DNA from: Austropuccinia psidii
Taxonomy: Eukaryota > Basidiomycota > Pucciniomycetes > Pucciniales > Sphaerophragmiaceae
DNA length: 64,000 nucleotides
Assembly: GCA_023105745.1 (NCBI GenBank)
Contig: JALGQZ010000011.1
Coordinates: 47,646,698-47,710,697 of the forward strand
Reading direction: 5' to 3'
Translations under genes and position numbers: made by a program
Shown: positions 58,910 to 64,000 of the stretch, piece after piece
Numbering within the stretch: the first letter of the stretch is position 1
How the letters are laid out: each line of letters starts with the position of its first letter
Notes under the pieces: generated by a model
Databases searched by the model: none
The model's input: the letters and a program-made list of their open reading frames with translations, nothing else
What the model was told of the DNA's origin: nothing

Positions 58910-59293
58910 TGTGAACCTTTGAGATCTGACCACATACCCAAAAAGGTCACAAGAAACATTTAAAATAATTACCTTAAAACTACAAAAAATGCCATAAATT
59001 GGCATAAAACTTGGTTTAACTTAAATCCAATGAATAAAAATGTGAAATAAATTATACCATCGGATTCCCCATGGTAAAAGACACATATACCATTTTTATG
59101 GCATATCTGTAAAGTCAATATCTAATGAGTTATAAGTAATAATACCTCATAAAAAACATAAATCCTTATTTATTTCAAAGACCAATGAAAAAAACATGTG
59201 AAATGAATGGTACCATTGGATTCTCCATAAAAATCCACATATAAAACAATTAATAATCTAAGCTCCAAAGTCAATACTTAAGGAATTAAGCTG
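58910..59293 (+). repeat. 3' LTR of element G, first part
   Basis: It starts TGTGAACCTTTGAGATCTG and aligns with 46804-47215. It is cut at 59293 by an LTR-D insertion; agctg (59289-59293) is the left duplication. Confidence 0.92.
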
Positions 59294-61963
59294 TGTGAGC
59301 CTTGAGGTATATTTTACATACCCAAATAGGCCACAATTATCTTAAAAAGAAATTTTTAATTATGCATGACTCATAAGACATGCATATATCCAAAATTCAT
59401 CATTTTTCATTTCAGAAAAGATGAATAACCTTTTATTGAGGAAGTAAATCCATGGATTTAAGGCCAGATTTGGATTCTACACAAAAATTCACCTATGGTA
59501 GCTCCATAGAGTGAATAAGCTCAAATTAACTCTTTGAGGTGGTAAAATAGAAAATACTTCAATACCACATCATCAATACCACATAAAAGATCCGTGAAAA
59601 TTTTTGTTTTCTTGGCACGTCAAAATAGCAGGTTATTTGCTATTTTCTTAAGTTTTACTGTAGTTGTAACATGGTAACCAAGTTCCCAAAAGGTTTTAGT
59701 TTACCAATTAGGCCAAGATCAGCCATGGATCCAAGCTTTGGAGCTGTCCACGCCTCTGAGGCCTCAGAAGTTGGGTACCCTGGCTCTCTTTGATGTCTTT
59801 TGTCCCCCTTGCCTATTTTTCACGTCAAAATAGAAATTTAAGCTTAAAGTGAGATATCCACTATGGGTGTACCACAAGTCCATGTAAGAATACCATGATA
59901 TTAAGTGCTCAAAACATGCATAACACTATTCTTAGTGTATATGTAACATTGGATTTCTCACATTCCCATTATTTTGGCGTGAAATTGAGAAGAACAAAAA
60001 TTTTCAAAATTCTTTTATGTGGTATTGAGGTATTTTCCATATTACCACCTCTTAGATTTAATTTGAGCTTATTCACTCTATGCAGTTACACTAGATGAAT
60101 TGGCTTGTAGCTTCCAAATCTGGCCTTAAATCCATGGACCTACTTAACATATATTCAAAATTCATGTTTTTTTATTGCAGAAAAGATGAATAATGTTTTG
60201 TGGTTAAGTAGGTCCATGGATTCAAGGCCAGATTTGGAAGCTACAAACCAATTCATCTAGTGCATTTGCATAGAGTGAATAAGCTTAAATTAACTCTAAG
60301 AGGTGGTAATATGGAAACTACCTCAATACCACATAAAAGATTTTTGAAAATTTTTGTTCTTCTCAATTTCACGCCAAAATAATGGGAATGTGAGAAATCC
60401 CATGTTACATATACACTAACAATAGTGTTATGCATGTTTTGAGCACTTAATATCATGGTATTCTTATATGGACTTGGGGTACACCCATAGTGGATAAATC
60501 ACTTGAAGCTTAAATTTCTATTTTGACGTGAAAAATAGGCAAGGGGGACAAAAGACATCAAAGACAGGCAGGGTACCCAACTTCTGAGGCCTCAGAGGCA
60601 TGGAGAGCTCCAAAGCTTGGATCCATGGCTTATCTTGGCCTAATTGGTAAACTAAAACCTTTTGGGAACTTGGTTACCATGTTAAAACTACAGTAAAACT
60701 TAAGAAAATAGCAAAGAACCTGCTATTTTGACATGCCAAGGAGGTAAAGAGCTACTTACACTCCTGTAAACATGTCAATTCTTAATGTCTTTCCATGGAT
60801 AAACCCCAAAAGAGTAATTAAAACCATTTTTGGACTTGTATCCATTGATTTACCTCATAGCAACCAGTGAAACACTGATATTTGCAATTCTACGTTGAAA
60901 TGAGGTAAAAACTTCAAGAATTCATTAAAAATAAAATTCTTAATGAATCTTTCTGAAACTTTCAGGACTAGTGGAGAACTGTATTCTTTGTTGTACAACC
61001 AGAAATAATTACAGTTTTACTAGTAAAGTCAAAAGTGTTACTTACAGTCCATGTTTGACTATTCTATGTGAAACACTGAATCTTCAAAAATTCACAGTAA
61101 TTACAACCTGTGATGAAATTGGCAATAACATTGATAACTTTGAGAAATCAATGATTATTTTGGAATAAAATAAGATTTACAGATGTTACTCCTTTTATTC
61201 TTAACCATATTGGGGTTGGTAGTCACGTAAAAGCATCAATTAAGTAATTATGATAATCTTAGGTGACAACAGATGATGCGATCAATAATCCAAAAAGGTT
61301 TATGGTTTTCTCACTCACTGGTTTTTCAGTTTGCTCCATGAAACGCCTCTGTGCGCTGTTATTGACTTAAAAGAGGCCTCCTCTTGCTGTTTTTCCCAAA
61401 GAATCATCTTATTATCATTTTAAATCATTATTACCAACAAGTAAGTATTAGTTACAGCTATTCTTAAGTGTTTTAAATCTTTCAGAATCAATCAAAAAGA
61501 CGTGGAATCATAGAATCCAACTTCATATTGTTGTAATACTGTTATAAATCCATTTTGATCCTTAAAATCCCCAATTCCACGTCAAATCTCTCTCTCTTAT
61601 CTTTCAATAAGCTCTTTGGAATATTAGTGAGTTATTTATCTTTAATTTTTAAAGTTTTTCTCTAAAATTAGCTTTCTTCAAGAATTATCATTATAATTAT
61701 TCTTGCAAAAGATAATTATATATTAAAATAATTTTATCATTTTAATAAAAGAAGTTTTATTATTAAAATCTTCTTGTAATTGATTCTTGTAGACAATTAC
61801 TTGCTCACTGTTAAAATCACTAGTAGTGTTTAACACGTGAAAGAAATAATTATTTAATTATTTAATTGTTGTTATAATACTTTATTATTATATTTTATAA
61901 GAACAGACACAGTACTGTTGATTAATAGTGATATTATCGTCAGTTTCATAGTCACATCTTACA
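59294..61963 (+). repeat. Rearranged solo LTR-D with a 538-bp fold-back
   Basis: It is bounded by TGTGAGCC and CATCTTACA with a perfect duplication agctg (59289-59293, 61964-61968). It is about 750 bp longer than other LTR-D copies because 59611-60148 is an inverted copy of 60203-60740, with a 54-bp spacer. The mirror-image short ORFs at 59895-60098 (+) and 60253-60456 (-) arise from this and are not genes. Confidence 0.9.
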
Positions 61964-63523
61964 AGCTGAATACATGCGCTTTTTTGGTCAATGCATATAT
62001 TCAAGGAGTTTAGCTAATATCTTTTGAAATACGCATGATAGAGTGATGAACCAAAAATAAAGTCATCACGTAATTACTTTAGGAATACAGAAATGAAGTT
62101 TATTTCACATGTTAGAAACACGCTTAATACCTCTAAGGGATTATTGATTAAAATCAACAGAGCTGTTGACCACTTTGTTGTGAAAGTGGTCCAAACTTAA
62201 AAAAAGTAGACAGTTGGATTCTACTAGTTCATTCGTGAAGAATGATGATTTTTTTATTATAATATTCAAGGTACAACCCCTTGAAATCATGGTTTGAAGC
62301 TTAAAATATTAAATTTTGACAGAAAAGATGAGTTACAAGGAAAATCATCAAAAATAGAGTTTTAATTATGTAATAAAATGCTCTTGGCAGCATGATAGGG
62401 TTATGCCAAGCTATTAGAATTCACTCCCTGAATTGCCTTAGCGTGTAAATCTTCAAATTTATTAAGGATCAAAGCTTGAGCTTAATTTGATCATTTATGA
62501 TCACTCACCGTAACCTTAAATTAGGTTTAATAGTCATATGAGTGATACAATTAGTGAATACTGTTATGTTATGATTAAAACCAATAAAATCCACGAATCT
62601 TGTGGCTCTGCCAAGCCTTGACATCATCAAACGTAGAGTTATAGTGATAACTCTAAATCATGGCATAATAATGAGATAAGCTGGTTTGATCATGATGTAA
62701 TCATCACCAAACATTAAATTATTGGTCAATTCCAGTGGATATGATCAGTGCACGTCTACTAGAAGCCTGTTGGACTCTAGGAGGGAGGTATTTACTATAA
62801 ATAGAGCTCTTTTTATTCTGTTTTCCCCTCAGACACTTACAAAACATTAAATCATTAAGTAAAAAGGTAATTTCTTTATTCTTTATAGATAAAACCTTTA
62901 TATTATTAAAGACCAAAGGTAATATTATAATAATCTTCATCTTTGACGTGATTATTACAATTATTTAATTGTTATGTTTGAATTTCTCTTAAAAACCTCA
63001 ATTCCATGTAAAATCAAGAAAATTTGTAATTTCTCTTAAATTTTATTGTAACTACAATTTAAATAAGTTTTATTTACATCCCTAGGCGTAAATGTATTCA
63101 AAATTATTATATGAAGCATTAAAAGTAGGTTATTTCTCTTATTATAATACTTTTTCTCTATTATTACTTTTAATAATTCTATAATTAATATAAATAGTAT
63201 TTATATTGATTTATAACTTTAATATTGTGAATATTATTGTTATTAATTTTTTTTTATTATTCCAAAACAATTTTTTACACGTTCATTATTTGTTGGTAAC
63301 AGTAATAAAGTGCTTTTAAATATATTAATTATCTTATATTAATACATTTCTTTTATTATATTATTATATTTATTTAATAATATAATTCTTTTACACCATA
63401 TTTTAATAATCCTTTATCATTACAATTATCTTTATCTTATTTATTTCATTTATAAGGAAATTCATAGTACAATAAGTAAGATATTAGTAATTCTTACTTA
63501 TTGTTTCATAGTAAAACCTTACA
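61964..63523 (+). repeat. 3' LTR of element G, remainder
   Basis: It continues from 59293 and ends agtaaaaccttaca at 63523. It includes the TATA box at 62796-62804 and the uninterrupted site (near 63325-63345) where the 5' LTR has the MULE derivative. It is followed by ttctg, the right duplication of G. Confidence 0.92.
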
Positions 63524-63528
63524 TTCTG

Positions 63529-64000
63529 ATAAAATGGATGGCACCATCAGAGAGCACTGGTCTTTCTCTTTCAGAAAGAAACCCACTTTACATATCTTAC
63601 ACTAAAACTGTAGAAGTTAGATGAGAGGTGAATGTTTTATTCATCCTTATTTGGCTTATTTTTAGCCATAGCCTCTGTAGTTTGGAGGTTAGCTCAATTT
63701 GGCTAGTTTTACTATATAGACTAAATTGAGAGCTTGAAGTTGAGAACCCATTTGATGGGGTTATTTCTCCTTCTTTTTATTTTAATTGAGAGGTTAAAAT
63801 TAAGGTTTATTCTCAGTTCTTGTTTTGAGCTGGGATAACTCTGTCATTCCTTATCCTATTGTTATGGGAGTTGTATCTTTCAAAAGAGGTGAATTTACTC
63901 TTCAATTTGATTACCTTCATATTTTTTTTGGCTCATCTGGCTTTGTGTGGTAATTCTTTCTCTATCATTGCTTTATGGTATTTTGAGGTCATGCCTGTGC
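63529..64000 (-). repeat. 5' LTR of element E, outer part, running off the window
   Basis: The sequence continues the LTR interrupted at 46803. For example, gttatgggagttgta near 63861 matches gttatgagagttgta near 42400, and 63560-63680 is the inverse of about 40480-40600. The LTR start (TGTTAACC on the minus strand) should lie shortly beyond 64000. Confidence 0.65.

Larger units (their letters stand above)
46804..63523 (+). mobile_element. Ty3/Gypsy chromovirus element G with three later insertions
   Basis: 5' LTR 46804-50363 (split by a MULE derivative), primer site, spliced ORF1, coiled-coil ORFs, gag-pol (split by a reversed solo LTR-D), purine tract, and 3' LTR 58910-63523 (split by a fold-back LTR-D). 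Flanks ttatg and ttctg form an imperfect duplication. It is the same lineage as A but far more decayed. Confidence 0.93.

Noticed and set aside
59895..60456. Pair of similar short ORFs on opposite strands
   Set aside because: They are the two arms of the fold-back LTR and read LTR sequence; no coding evidence.
1..64000. Host genes, tRNA or rRNA genes, or a CRISPR array
   Set aside because: None could be recognised; all coding signals trace to transposable elements, and a eukaryotic context makes CRISPR irrelevant.

Overview
The window is a fungal, AT-rich, repeat-packed region that I read as wholly transposable-element sequence; no host housekeeping gene, rRNA or tRNA was recognised. The protein repertoire (chromodomain Ty3/Gypsy polyproteins, a Mutator-like transposase fused to an OTU protease domain, an intron-bearing Cys-rich gene) and GT..AG introns of 50-90 nt point to a rust fungus (Pucciniales). 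From memory, not from a search, the proteins look most like those of Austropuccinia psidii (myrtle rust).

Left block, 1-39880, is one nested stack. The 3' end of a decayed Gypsy element (1-2214) runs into its own 3' LTR ('LTR-D'). That LTR was hit by a solo LTR-D (2294-4148, duplication taacc) and by a Mutator-like element (5792-39666, perfect 8-bp duplication ttttatta). The transposase gene of that MULE was then split by chromovirus 'B' (7092-36545). Element B was itself split twice: in its gag zinc knuckle by chromovirus 'A' (9860-19928, duplication aaaga, nearly intact 1557-codon gag-pol), and in its protease by a reversed sister copy 'C' (20347-29405, duplication ccttc). Removing the insertions rejoins each interrupted reading frame, apart from a one-base ambiguity at the MULE/B junction.

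Middle block, 39881-46803, holds a minus-strand element 'E' with a decayed gag and CCHC knuckle but no visible pol between its gag and its LTR, a tandem repeat of about 170 bp in its leader, and an extra inverted LTR-E copy.

Right block, 46804-63523, is Gypsy element 'G' (duplication ttatg/ttctg) inserted in the 5' LTR of E, which resumes at 63529-64000. G carries a 1.3-kb MULE deletion derivative in its 5' LTR, a reversed solo LTR-D inside pol (56503-58424), and a fold-back LTR-D in its 3' LTR (59294-61963).

Two Gypsy lineages are present. Lineage 1 (A, D, G, probably E) has long LTRs of about 1.8-2 kb, a tRNA-like primer site starting TGG, a spliced leader ORF and coiled-coil ORFs ahead of gag-pol. 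Lineage 2 (B, C) has 0.76-kb LTRs, an apparent self-priming site, a -1 slippery heptamer between gag and pol, a long GC-spotted 3' region and, in B only, an antisense intron-bearing gene. Only A looks recent; even it has substitutions in protease and reverse transcriptase active-site motifs.
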